A stretch of DNA of 64,000 nt, taken from Verrucomicrobiota bacterium (GTDB lineage Bacteria > Verrucomicrobiota > Verrucomicrobiia > Opitutales > Opitutaceae). Shown here piece by piece: positions 28,965 to 48,281 of this stretch (its first letter is position 1; the number at the start of each line of letters is the position of its first letter). Position numbers and translations under genes: made by a program. The stretch is from NCBI GenBank assembly GCA_023457715.1, contig JAEWKR010000177.1, forward strand, positions 7,609-71,608, written 5' to 3'. The notes under the pieces were generated by a model. That model saw only the letters and a list, made by a program, of their open reading frames with translations. It was not told the DNA's origin and ran no database searches.

Positions 28965-29165
28965 GTGCGTAGAAATAGGGGGAGTTTGGGAACCCGCCTA
29001 CTCTGCCATCCGGAGGGGGATGCTACTACGCAACCATTGCCACATGCGGTGCATGAATTGCGCCGCGGAAATTGGGATGGCGCGGAAGCCGACTTATGAC
29101 GGCGCAGGCCAGTATCCAACCTATCGATCTTGGCTAGAGAGGACACGACGCTCCGCACTCGCGGG

Positions 29166-29251
29166 CTGGGGTACGTAATCCCGCGTTTACGCGGAATGCC
29201 TTGATGCCGCCCGCGCAAACCTTCCGCCTAAAGGCGGGACAACGTACTCAA
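29166..29251. repeat. Dispersed inverted repeat, family A copy 3
   Basis: Runs from CTGGGGTACGTAATCCCGC to GCGGGACAACGTACTCAA in the orientation opposite to the copy at 5113. The rest of the 28965-29267 gap shows no gene; it must contain the nifJ promoter, but no convincing -35/-10 pair was picked out. Confidence 0.8.
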
Positions 29252-29267
29252 ACCGCCGGAGAAAACC

Positions 29268-30572
29268 TCAGGGCTCGCGTCGGACCTCGATGTTCCGAAA
29301 CGCCACGGGATCGTTGTGGCCGGCGAAACCAAAGTGGCCGGACTTCAGATCTTTGCCGGGATGCGCCTTGCCGTCGAGGAACTCGGTGACGGCAGCGAGG
29401 TCGCCGTCGAGGATGATCGTACCATTGAGTTCGACCGTGAGCCTGGAGCCGCGAACGGTGACCTGCTGGAAATTCCATTCGCCCGCGGGACGCTGATAAC
29501 CGGCGTGGGCGGCAACCAGGCCGTAGGCAGAGCCGTGACGCTGACGGGGATCGATCTTCCGGCCGGTGCTGCGTTCGTAGTCTTCATCGAGCACCTGAAG
29601 CTCGCACATGCCGGAATAAGCCGGATCGCCCTCGCCGGGATAGCGAATCGCGAGACCGTTATTGCCGCCGGGTGGAACCTTGAAGTCGAGGCGGACGGTG
29701 AAGTCGGCGAAGGTCTCGCGGGTGAACAACGTTCCGCCCTGCTTGGGGCGGCACACGACGGCGCCGTCGACCACCTCATAACTGGCCACGGCGCCGGTCC
29801 AGCCGGTCAGGTCGCGTCCGTTGAACACGGGCTGAAACCCGGCGCCGCCGCGCTCGCGCAGGAGGCGGTTGGCTTCCTCGCTGCCGATCTCACGGAGGAA
29901 GATGTTGCGCCAACGGATCTCGCCGCCGTGGGTCTGGAGCGAGATTGGTCCGCGGACGGGGATCGGGGCGGCACGGTCGTAGTAGTTTTCGAGGTGAGCA
30001 TGGTCGACCACCAACCGGTCGTTAAGCCAGACGCTCACCCTTGAACCCACCATCACGATGCGAAACTGATTCCATTCGCCGAAGGGCCGGTCCGCCTTGA
30101 CGAGCGGGTCCTTGCCGGGCGCGCCGGGGGAGTTGTTCCACAATCCGCCGGAGCCCTTGTCGGCGCCGCGGTCGAACTTTTCCGCGTCGGTATAATCCCA
30201 GATCTGAACCTGCGGCGCGCCGCGGAGATAGATTCCCGAATCGGCGCGGGCGACCGTCTTGTACTCGAGGAGCAGCTCGAAGTCGCCGTAGTCCGCGACC
30301 GTGGTGGCGTACTTGCCCTCGCCGTCGTTGACCAACTCCTCTCCTGCGGCGCGCCAGTGGGCCCGCATGTCGGCGGTCCATTCGCGGTCGCGCTGCGCGC
30401 GTTCGGCCTCGGGCAGGGCCAGCCAGGCGCGGTGATCGAAGGTGTCGCCTCCGCGCCAGCCTTCCAGATCGCGACCATTGTACAGGGCCTTGAAGCCGGC
30501 GGGCGGCGTGGCGGCGCTGGCGGTGAGGGTGAGCGCCGCCGAAGCAAACAGGAGAACGAAGCGGGAGATCAT
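29268..30572 (-). CDS. Tandem DUF1080 (3-keto-disaccharide hydrolase) protein
   Basis: A 434-residue secreted protein. A signal peptide occupies residues 1-20 (FVLLFASAALTLTASAA). Two DUF1080 beta-sandwich domains follow, at about 25-225 (FKALYNGRDLEGWRGGD ... NIFLREI) and about 240-432 (FQPVFNGRDLTGWTGAV ... FRNIEVR). DUF1080 proteins hydrolyse or rearrange 3-keto-glycosides made by C3 dehydrogenation. The nearby Gfo/Idh oxidoreductases and sugar-type permease fit this pathway. The two domains are only moderately alike and may have different roles. Confidence 0.88.
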   Translation of the reverse strand: MISRFVLLFASAALTLTASAATPPAGFKALYNGRDLEGWRGGDTFDHRAWLALPEAERAQRDREWTADMRAHWRAAGEELVNDGEGKYATTVADYGDFELLLEYKTVARADSGIYLRGAPQVQIWDYTDAEKFDRGADKGSGGLWNNSPGAPGKDPLVKADRPFGEWNQFRIVMVGSRVSVWLNDRLVVDHAHLENYYDRAAPIPVRGPISLQTHGGEIRWRNIFLREIGSEEANRLLRERGGAGFQPVFNGRDLTGWTGAVASYEVVDGAVVCRPKQGGTLFTRETFADFTVRLDFKVPPGGNNGLAIRYPGEGDPAYSGMCELQVLDEDYERSTGRKIDPRQRHGSAYGLVAAHAGYQRPAGEWNFQQVTVRGSRLTVELNGTIILDGDLAAVTEFLDGKAHPGKDLKSGHFGFAGHNDPVAFRNIEVRREP

Positions 30573-30585
30573 AGGCGGATGTGGA

Positions 30586-30812
30586 GGGGCATGCGGACTT
30601 CGGGGTTTTGTGTACGCGGCGCGTTGTTCGAGACTCCACGGTACGCAAGCGGGACGCTTACGCTACGCAGAGCTGTGAAGGGGCATGCGGACTTCGGGGT
30701 TTTGCGTACGCGGCGCGTTGTTCGAGACTCCATGGTACGCAAGCGGGACGCTTACGCTACAGCAGAGCTGTCGGCGTCCGCCGTAGCGTAGGCGTCCCGC
30801 CTGCGCACTCAG
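30586..30812. repeat. 94-bp tandem duplication carrying family B copies
   Basis: A segment starting GGGGCATGCGGACTTCGGGG at 30586 recurs at 30680 with only a few changes. Each copy ends with a family B element in minus orientation (GCAAGCGGGACGCTTACGCTAC). A plus-orientation copy follows at 30783-30810. This fills the gap between the DUF1080 gene and the oxidoreductase. Confidence 0.85.
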
Positions 30813-30855
30813 GAGGCTGGAGCGCGTGCTGCTCGAATTGCGCATAATGGGCACA

Positions 30856-31932
30856 TCACAGTCTCACCGTGCGGCGGTCGCGCCAGGATTCGTCGGCGGC
30901 GAGGACGATGCGGAGGCTGTCGAGAGCGGCCTGCCAGTGCGCGGTGAGATCCTCGTCGGCGAGGATGGCCTGGCGAAAGACCGCCTGCTCGCGGCGGCAC
31001 AGTTCGTCGTGGTCAGGTTCGTCGTCGATCGCGAACAGCTCGTCCGTCTTCGCAAAGGACCCGTCGGGCCTCAGCTCGGCGTGATGCACGAGCAACGACT
31101 CCGTCTGGGTATGGGATTCGATGTTCGCGGAATTGCCGGCGGCCGCGGCTTTGTGCGCCACGATGCTCACGGAACCGCGCGGGCCGATCACATCCTTCAC
31201 GAAGAACGCGGTCTCACTCATCATCGGGCCCCAGCCCGCTTCGTACCAGCCGATCGAGCCGTCGTCGAACGCGACCTGGAGGTGTCCGTAGTTGACCTGG
31301 TTGGGGGCCAGTTCGGGCGCGAGCCGGGCGGCGACGCCGTTGACCGATTGCGGCCGGGCGCCGGTCATCCGACACATCACGTCGACGTAATGGACCCCGC
31401 AGTCGACGAGCGGCGAGGTTGACCGCAGCAGCTTCTGGTGCGTCTGCCAGTGGGCGCCGGAGCTCTGCTGGTTCAGATTCATCCGCATCACCAGTGGCTT
31501 CCCGAGCGCGCGGGCCAGTTCGGTGAACCGCTGCCACGCCGGATGAACCTGGAGGATGTAGCCGACGACCAGCTTGCGCCCGAGGCGACGGGCGGTGTCG
31601 AGCACCCGCTCGCAGTCCCCGATGGACGCAGCGAGCGGCTTCTCGACGAAGACGTGCGCCCCCGCTTCCATCGCCGCGATGGCGTACGGGGCGTGGGTTT
31701 CCGTGTAGGTGCTGATGCAGACGGCGGCGGGTTTGGTCTCGCGCAGGGCTTCGTCGAAATCCGCGAACTCAGCGTAGCGGCCGCCCAATTCGCGATTGAG
31801 CTGGCCCCGCGAAGCCGCGCCGCGCGAAACGAGCCCGACGATTTCGAAGGCAGGATCGCGATGATAAGCCCGCGCATGCGAAGCCCCCATGTGCCCGCAG
31901 CCAACGACGAGAACGGTGAGTTTATCCTTCAT
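30856..31932 (-). CDS. Gfo/Idh/MocA family NAD(P)-dependent oxidoreductase
   Basis: A 358-residue cytosolic enzyme. The Rossmann motif VVGCGHMGASHARAY is at residues 9-23, the EKP catalytic motif (HVFVEKPLAAS) near 95, and a C-terminal alpha/beta domain follows with DCGVHYVDVMCRMTG, where the histidine fits the usual active site. Such enzymes oxidise sugars or inositols, including at C3. There is no signal peptide, unlike the paralogue at 33435. Substrate unknown. Confidence 0.88.
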   Translation of the reverse strand: MKDKLTVLVVGCGHMGASHARAYHRDPAFEIVGLVSRGAASRGQLNRELGGRYAEFADFDEALRETKPAAVCISTYTETHAPYAIAAMEAGAHVFVEKPLAASIGDCERVLDTARRLGRKLVVGYILQVHPAWQRFTELARALGKPLVMRMNLNQQSSGAHWQTHQKLLRSTSPLVDCGVHYVDVMCRMTGARPQSVNGVAARLAPELAPNQVNYGHLQVAFDDGSIGWYEAGWGPMMSETAFFVKDVIGPRGSVSIVAHKAAAAGNSANIESHTQTESLLVHHAELRPDGSFAKTDELFAIDDEPDHDELCRREQAVFRQAILADEDLTAHWQAALDSLRIVLAADESWRDRRTVRL

Positions 31933-31964
31933 GGCGATGGAACGTGATCGCGTAACGAAGCCCT

Positions 31965-32042
31965 GAGTGCGCAGGCGGGACGCCTACGCTACGGCTGACA
32001 CGGGAGTGCCTCTGCCGTAGCGTAAGCGTCCCGCTTGCGCAC
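31965..32042. repeat. Inverted pair of family B repeats
   Basis: A minus-orientation copy at 31965-31992 and a plus-orientation copy at 32017-32042, 24 bp apart. They lie between the oxidoreductase start and the end of the permease gene and can form a stem of about 25 bp. Confidence 0.88.
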
Positions 32043-32088
32043 CCTTGATGCGCGCCAAACGAAATGGGGGATCGCCCGGTACTCGCGT

Positions 32089-33438
32089 TCATTCGCGATT
32101 CTCCACCGGTTGCCGGCCCGGCTGCGGCGGCGGGCGGAAGAAGAGGGCGAGAGTGATGGCACCGAGGGAGGCCACGATCAGCGGCACGAGGAAAAGGCCG
32201 CGGAAGTCGGTCACGCCACCCTGGGTGTACACGTTCTGCATCAACCAGGGGCAGAGCGAATTCGCGAGCAGCACGCCGATGCCGAGGATCTGGAGGTTGA
32301 ACAGGCCTTGCGCACTGGAGCGGATGTCCTTGGGGAAGTACGCGTCGACAAAGATGTACACGGTCGCGAAGAAGAAGGCGTAGCAGACGCCGTGCAGCAA
32401 CTGGATCGCGATGATGAACCCGGTGCTTTCCGGCCAGAAGGCATAAACCGCAAACCGGGCGGCATGCCCGAGAATGCCGATGATCAGGGTGACGCGCCAC
32501 CCGAGCCGCTTCAGGGCGGCGCCGAGGAAAAGCATGGTCAGAATCTCCGCCACCTGGCCGACACTCATGACCGGGGCGATCCAGTTGGCCGCGATCCCCA
32601 CCCCACCCGCGGCCTTCGGTGCGCCGAGGAAGATCGCGGTCCAGTTGAAGTACGCGTTGTGGACGAACGCATCGAGCAGCGTCACGAGCCAGAGGACCAG
32701 CACATGGGGATGGCGCAGCAAGGTCAGCGCCTTCAACCAGGCGAGCTTCTCCGTCGCGGCGTCGGACCGGTGCGTCACGCGTTCGCGCCGCGGCAGCGTC
32801 AGGCTCACCACGACCAGCAGCAGCGACGCGAGACCGGCCACGATGAACGTCCAGCGCGTGGCGGCGCTTGCGGCGGAGCCGGTCAGCGGATGCGCCAGCG
32901 CGGTGCCGAGCCAGTTCACCCAGCCGGAGGTGGGCACGGCTCCAACCGCATCCCAGTCGACGAAAATGAAGGTGAAGGGCCAGGCGGCGAGGATCCAGCC
33001 GAGGGTGCCGCCCACGCGCACGACGCCGAATTCCTTCCGGGGATCACGCATGTGGGCGAAGGCGATCGAGTTCACGATCGAGAGCGTCGGCACGTAGAGC
33101 AGGCAGTGCGCGAGCATCAGCAGGAAGAAGGGCCAGAACGCGGTGGTGAAACCGCAACCCAGGATCGCGAGGCCGCCCAGGAGGTGCGATCCCGCGAGAA
33201 AGGTCTCCGGCACGAACTTGCGGTCCGCCCACTGGTTGCTGAAGAACATGCCGACGATCGAGGCGAGTGGGAACGCATTGAGGACGAGCGACTGCTGCCA
33301 GGGCGAAAAGCCGAGCGACGGGAGGTAGCCGAAGATCAGGGGCAGCCAGGCACCCCAGATGAAGAACTCGAGCACCATCATGAGGAAGAGGCGCCCGCGG
33401 CAGGAGGCAGTGACGGGGGTGGCAGCAGGATCGTTCAT
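32089..33438 (-). CDS. MFS permease, nucleoside/sugar:proton symporter type
   Basis: A 449-residue protein with 12 predicted membrane helices. The first helix region FFIWGAWLPLIFGYLPSLG and the ATG-proximal layout recall the nucleoside:H+ symporter (NupG/XapB-like) branch of the major facilitator superfamily. An Arg-rich cytoplasmic loop near residue 210 (PRRERVTHRSDAA) separates the two halves. Start ATG at 33438 overlaps the stop of the upstream oxidoreductase gene by four bases. In this context a sugar or glycoside substrate is as likely as a nucleoside. Confidence 0.85.
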   Translation of the reverse strand: MNDPAATPVTASCRGRLFLMMVLEFFIWGAWLPLIFGYLPSLGFSPWQQSLVLNAFPLASIVGMFFSNQWADRKFVPETFLAGSHLLGGLAILGCGFTTAFWPFFLLMLAHCLLYVPTLSIVNSIAFAHMRDPRKEFGVVRVGGTLGWILAAWPFTFIFVDWDAVGAVPTSGWVNWLGTALAHPLTGSAASAATRWTFIVAGLASLLLVVVSLTLPRRERVTHRSDAATEKLAWLKALTLLRHPHVLVLWLVTLLDAFVHNAYFNWTAIFLGAPKAAGGVGIAANWIAPVMSVGQVAEILTMLFLGAALKRLGWRVTLIIGILGHAARFAVYAFWPESTGFIIAIQLLHGVCYAFFFATVYIFVDAYFPKDIRSSAQGLFNLQILGIGVLLANSLCPWLMQNVYTQGGVTDFRGLFLVPLIVASLGAITLALFFRPPPQPGRQPVENRE

Positions 33439-34793
33439 AGTCCGGAAATGTCCCAGCCGCGACGATACCGGCGGCGGACGAAGCGGTTGGCCTCTTTCTC
33501 GTTTTCGAAACGCAGCCGGGTTGAATCCCAGCGCAGCGTGGTTTGCGGAAAACGCACCGCCACGCTGCCCAGCAGCACCGCCTCGGTCAACGGGCCCGAA
33601 TAACCGAAGGGAGCAGACGGACGGGCCGGGCCGCCCACGCACGCCTCCGCCCAGTCGGACCAGTGATGGGTGCCGGCCGCAGGGCCCGGTTTGAAGCCGG
33701 CGTACTTGTCCGCGGGGAAAAGCTGCGGCATGGCCACGTGAGGCAGGTACATCACCCCTTCGGTCCCCAGCAGGATGGATCCCTGATCATCGTCGTCCAC
33801 GCCGGCGGTGCGCCGATTCGGCGACCGGGCCAGGGCGAGCACGTCCGCGGGCGGGCGGCGGTCGCCATCGTACCACGTGATGTGCACGGTGTCGCCCGCG
33901 GTGTGGTGGGTGCCGGGAAACACGTACCGGACGAGAGCATCCACCGGCCAGTTCCAGGCATCGGGGGGCGGACCTTCCGAGCGCACGGACAGCGGCGCCC
34001 CCAGCTCCAGGGCCGAAAATACGGGATCGAAAATGTGGCACCCCATGTCGCCAAACGTGCCGGTGCCGAAATCGAGCCGCTTGCGCCAGTTGAGGGGATG
34101 GTAGTATTCGTCGCCCACATACGGCCGGGCCGTGGCCACGCCCTGCCAGAGATCCCAGTCGAAGCCTTCGGGTACCGCGGCCGCGGCCGTCGGCGGTTCC
34201 CCGCGATCGCCCCATTTCTTGGTGCTCCAGGTGTGCACCTCCTTCACCTTGCCGATGACACCGGCCTGGACGAGTTCGACGGCCTTCCGATACGGCGGCT
34301 GCGAGTGGACCTGGATCCCCATCTGCGTCACGAGGCGGGGATGGGCGGCGGCGTAGTCGCGGAGGACCCGCGTTTCATGCAGCGTATGCGCGAGCGGCTT
34401 CTGGCAGTAGCAGTGCTTGCCCAGTTGCATCGCCGAGAGCGCGATCGGCGCGTGCATGTGGTCGGGCACGGAGACGTTGACCGAGTCGAGCCCGTGGTGC
34501 TCGCGGTCGAGCAGTTCGCGCCAGTCCTGATAAACGCGAACGTGCGGAAATGCGGCCTTCACTTCCCCGACGCGGTTGAGGTCCACGTCGGCCACCGCCA
34601 CGAGGTCCACGAACGGATTGCTGCAGATGGCCTGCACGTCGTACCAGGCCATGCCGCCCGCGCCAAAGCTGGCGTGCCGCAGCCGCCGGCTCGGCGGTGC
34701 GGAGAGAAGCCGGGAGGAGAGGAAGGGGGCGACGAGGGCGGCCGCGCCGGCGGCTTTCAGAAATTGTCGCCGGCTCGCAGTGGGGGTGTTCAC
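33435..34793 (-). CDS. Exported Gfo/Idh/MocA oxidoreductase with Tat signal
   Basis: A 452-residue enzyme. The N-terminus has a twin-arginine signal (SRRQFLKAAGAAALVAPFL), so it is probably exported folded with its cofactor. The Rossmann-like region is SFGAGGMAWYDVQAI, and the catalytic EKP motif is changed to QKP (HCYCQKPLAHT), as in many exported planctomycete and verrucomicrobial members. The GTG at 34793 was chosen because it gives a compact Tat signal; an in-frame GTG at 34820 is possible. Coupled to the permease gene by a four-base overlap. Confidence 0.85.
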   Translation of the reverse strand: MNTPTASRRQFLKAAGAAALVAPFLSSRLLSAPPSRRLRHASFGAGGMAWYDVQAICSNPFVDLVAVADVDLNRVGEVKAAFPHVRVYQDWRELLDREHHGLDSVNVSVPDHMHAPIALSAMQLGKHCYCQKPLAHTLHETRVLRDYAAAHPRLVTQMGIQVHSQPPYRKAVELVQAGVIGKVKEVHTWSTKKWGDRGEPPTAAAAVPEGFDWDLWQGVATARPYVGDEYYHPLNWRKRLDFGTGTFGDMGCHIFDPVFSALELGAPLSVRSEGPPPDAWNWPVDALVRYVFPGTHHTAGDTVHITWYDGDRRPPADVLALARSPNRRTAGVDDDDQGSILLGTEGVMYLPHVAMPQLFPADKYAGFKPGPAAGTHHWSDWAEACVGGPARPSAPFGYSGPLTEAVLLGSVAVRFPQTTLRWDSTRLRFENEKEANRFVRRRYRRGWDISGL

Positions 34794-34876
34794 GCGTGAG
34801 CCCGCAGCGAAGCGGATCACGCAGCGCGCGGCAAGCCGATCGATACACGTCGAACATCGAACGGCGCGGCTCAGCC

Positions 34877-35010
34877 GTAGCGTGGGCGTCCCGCCTGCGC
34901 ATCTTTGGCCGGCGTAGCGTAGGCGTCCCGCCTGCGCATTTTTGGCCGGCGAATGAAGCCCAACGACGTACCCGGCAGTCCTGAGTGCGCAAGCGGGACG
35001 CTTACGCTAC
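34877..35010. repeat. Three family B repeats
   Basis: Plus-orientation copies at 34877-34901 and 34914-34938, and a minus-orientation copy at 34983-35010. The rest of the 34821-35216 gap contains a phrase CTCTGTGACCTCTGTGGC (35142-35159) and no gene. Confidence 0.85.
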
Positions 35011-35216
35011 GCGGAGCCTTCAGTTCCGCCTGGCACGGGCGTTCCCGCCTATGAGTTGGTTAGCGTTCGACCTGGACAAACCTGTTCATCGCGTGACGCC
35101 CAAGACAGTCGCAGCGCCCGCCTCCGGCTCGGCTCTGATTGGGCCTCTGTGACCTCTGTGGCAAAACGGTATTCAGGTTCGACGTTCGTATTCGCCCGCC
35201 TGCCCTACCGCCGGCA

Positions 35217-36899
35217 TCACCTGGCGACGGGTTGGGCGTCGAGTTCACCGAAGGGGTGGCGCGTCAGCGGGGCCGCCTGGGCGCCGTCGGAGACGATCTG
35301 GCCGTAATCCAGTTTGATGATACGGTCGGCGAGGCCGAAGTATTTGTCGTCGTGCGTGATCGCGAGCACCGTCTTGTTCCGCGCCTTCAGCTCCGGCAGC
35401 AGCTGGGTGTAGAACAGCTCCTTGAAGAGCGGATCCTGGTCGGAGGCCCATTCGTCGAAGAGGTAGAAGGGACGGTCCTCGAGGTAGGCGTTCAGCAGCG
35501 CGAGCCGCTTGCGCTGGCCCGACGAGAGTTGCGTGGTCGAAAGCTGGCCGTTCACGACCTTCACCTTGTGGTCGAGATGCAGGTGGCTGAGGTATTCGCG
35601 CGCCTGCGTATCCAGATCCGTGCGCGAGTGGCCGAGCAGGTTGTCGAAGAGGTAAAAGTCGGCGAAGACCGCGGAGAACACCTGGCGGTACTCGTCCCGG
35701 TTCTGGTCGGTGACGGGACGGCCATTGAGGCGGATGTGCCCCTGCTCCGGCGGATACAGGCCGGTGATGACCTTCGCGAGGGACGATTTGCCGCTGCCGT
35801 TGCCGCCGACGAGGAAGACGATCTCACCGGGCTGGAACGCGAGATTGATCGGCCCGAGCGAGAAGTGATCGTCCTCGCGCTCGCGGTGGTACGAGTGGGT
35901 GACGTCCACGAGTTCCAGGCGCTCGAGCTTCGGCAGGCCCGTCGGCGGGGTGATCGGGCAGTTGTCGCCGGCGCGTTGGGCGAGGGTGATGCCGAGGGCG
36001 TCGATCTTGCGCAGCGCCGCATTCGCGCGGCCGAAGAGGGAGAGGCTGCCGAGCACACCGGAGAGCGGGCCCATGAGGTAGAGGGTGGCGACCACGTAGC
36101 CGGTCAAGGCTTCGGGGCTGACGTTCTGCAGGTTGGGCAGCATGAACAGGATCAGGCCGACGAGGGTGAAGAACAGCAGGTGGCTCCAGTTGTGGGCAAA
36201 GATGAAGCGCATTTCGGCCGAGATGGCGTGCTTCCGGTAGCGTTCGGTGCAGCCATGGATGTTCTCGGCGAAGAACACCCCGCGGCGTTCGCGGTGGAGC
36301 TTGAGTTCCTTGATGCCCTCGGTCAGCGCGCGGAAATGCTTGAAGAGCCGGTCCTGCTCATCGCGGGCCTCGTAGAGGTGCTGGAAGCCGCGGCGGATCA
36401 GCAGCCGGTAGGCCACGGCGCCGACGAGGATGAACACGCCCATCGCTCCGAGCACGGTGGGCGACAAGTAGCCGAGGTAGAGGGCGCCGCCCACGAGGAT
36501 CGCGACATTCACCGCGAAGGTCGGGATGGCGAGCATCGCCTCCGTCAACACGAGGACGTCCTCCGTCAGCGCCACCATGAGACGCGGCGCGCCGATGTCC
36601 TCGAGCTGCCGGAGCGGCACGGCGAGGATCTTCCCCACGAGGTCGCGGCGGAGCGCGGCGCTGCTGCGCTGCGAGAAGTGCGCCAGCGTCACCTGCGCGG
36701 TGAAGTTGGTGATCAGCCGCGCGAGGCCGAGGCCGACGAACACCCAGATCATGACCTGCGTGGGCTTGCCCGCGTGGCTGAGGGCGGTGTTGACCACCGC
36801 GATCAGGCCGGCGTTCGCGGCGCCACTCAGGAGCGCGGCCGCGAACGTGCCGAGCATCATTGCGCGCGAACCACGCATAAAAAATCGAATCAGGTTCAT
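35217..36899 (-). CDS. Cyclic-peptide-type ABC exporter (permease-ATPase)
   Basis: A 560-residue half-transporter. Six membrane helices in the first 310 residues are followed by an ATPase with Walker A GGNGSGKSSLAK, signature LSSGQRKRLALL, Walker B FYLFDEWASDQDP and switch histidine ITHDDKYF. This SyrD/PvdE-like form exports nonribosomal peptides or siderophores, sometimes to the periplasm. The ATG at 36899 overlaps the stop of the phosphopantetheinyl transferase gene. Last gene of the NRPS operon; it likely exports the product. Confidence 0.92.
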   Translation of the reverse strand: MNLIRFFMRGSRAMMLGTFAAALLSGAANAGLIAVVNTALSHAGKPTQVMIWVFVGLGLARLITNFTAQVTLAHFSQRSSAALRRDLVGKILAVPLRQLEDIGAPRLMVALTEDVLVLTEAMLAIPTFAVNVAILVGGALYLGYLSPTVLGAMGVFILVGAVAYRLLIRRGFQHLYEARDEQDRLFKHFRALTEGIKELKLHRERRGVFFAENIHGCTERYRKHAISAEMRFIFAHNWSHLLFFTLVGLILFMLPNLQNVSPEALTGYVVATLYLMGPLSGVLGSLSLFGRANAALRKIDALGITLAQRAGDNCPITPPTGLPKLERLELVDVTHSYHREREDDHFSLGPINLAFQPGEIVFLVGGNGSGKSSLAKVITGLYPPEQGHIRLNGRPVTDQNRDEYRQVFSAVFADFYLFDNLLGHSRTDLDTQAREYLSHLHLDHKVKVVNGQLSTTQLSSGQRKRLALLNAYLEDRPFYLFDEWASDQDPLFKELFYTQLLPELKARNKTVLAITHDDKYFGLADRIIKLDYGQIVSDGAQAAPLTRHPFGELDAQPVAR

Positions 36900-37686
36900 A
36901 GAAAATCCACTTTCGCGTTTACCGTTGGTTGAAGTTTGACCCGCGGGGCGCGCCGGACCGGCCGCACCCACCCTGACCGTTTCGAGTTCTCCCAGCTGAA
37001 ACAGGTGACCCACTGCGCCTCGGCCGTCACGGCCAGCGCCGCCTCGTACCCGGGCGCGACGTCCAGCGCGAACAGGCGCAGGTCGCGTTCGCGGGTCTCG
37101 ACCGCCTGGTCCCCGAGGAAACCGGTGCCGAGGGCCTTGAGCTGCGCCTCCTGGCGCGTCCACGCCCGGAAAAACTCGGGCAGCCGGGCCGCGGGGGACG
37201 CCTGCCGGACGGCCTGCAGCTCCCGCGGAGGCAGGCACGCCGCCGCGATGGCGGACCAATCCGGCAGGTCCCGCACGCGTTCGAGGTCGACGCCGATGTC
37301 ACCGGCGCGGGTGAACGCCAGCACCGCGAGACCCTCCGAGTGGGTGAGATTGAACTGCAGATCCCCTTCCGGCAGCGCGGGTTTTCCCTGGGGCCCCGCG
37401 GTGAAGAGCACTTCGTGCGGGGGCACATCGAGGTAGCGTCCGAGCAGCACGCGGAGGACGCCGCGACCGACGACAAACCGCCGGCAGTCGCGCTCGAAGT
37501 GGAACCCGTCGGCCCGGGCCTGCTCCTCCTCCGACAGCAAGCCGCCGAGTTGCTCGACGATCCCGTCGGCCTGGTCGTCGAGCGAGATCCGCCACAGGTC
37601 CACGTCGCGCGCGCGAAGCCGCAGCACCAGGCCGGACAGCAGGGCCAGGTCCGGCAGCAGGTCGGCGGCCGGCAGGGTGAACGGTC

Positions 37687-37690
<4 letters not shown>
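36896..37690 (-). CDS. Sfp-type 4'-phosphopantetheinyl transferase
   Basis: A 264-residue enzyme that would attach phosphopantetheine to the carrier domains of the neighbouring synthetases. Motifs: QFNLTHSEGLAVLAF (about 117), GDIGVDLERVRDL (about 135), and WTRQEAQLKALGTG (about 185). The last motif is normally W-x-x-K-E-A-x-x-K; here the first lysine is glutamine. The magnesium-binding acidic residues are kept. It starts with GTG at 37690, overlapping the NRPS stop. Confidence 0.9.
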
Positions 37691-41916
<4,226 letters not shown>

Positions 41917-41921
41917 GGTGG

Positions 41922-48277
<6,356 letters not shown>

Positions 48278-48281
<4 letters not shown>

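Noticed and set aside
30581..30854. Small frames with AGRLRY or SVGVPPAH peptides between 30.6 and 30.9 kb and elsewhere
   Set aside because: They are chance translations of the family B repeat.
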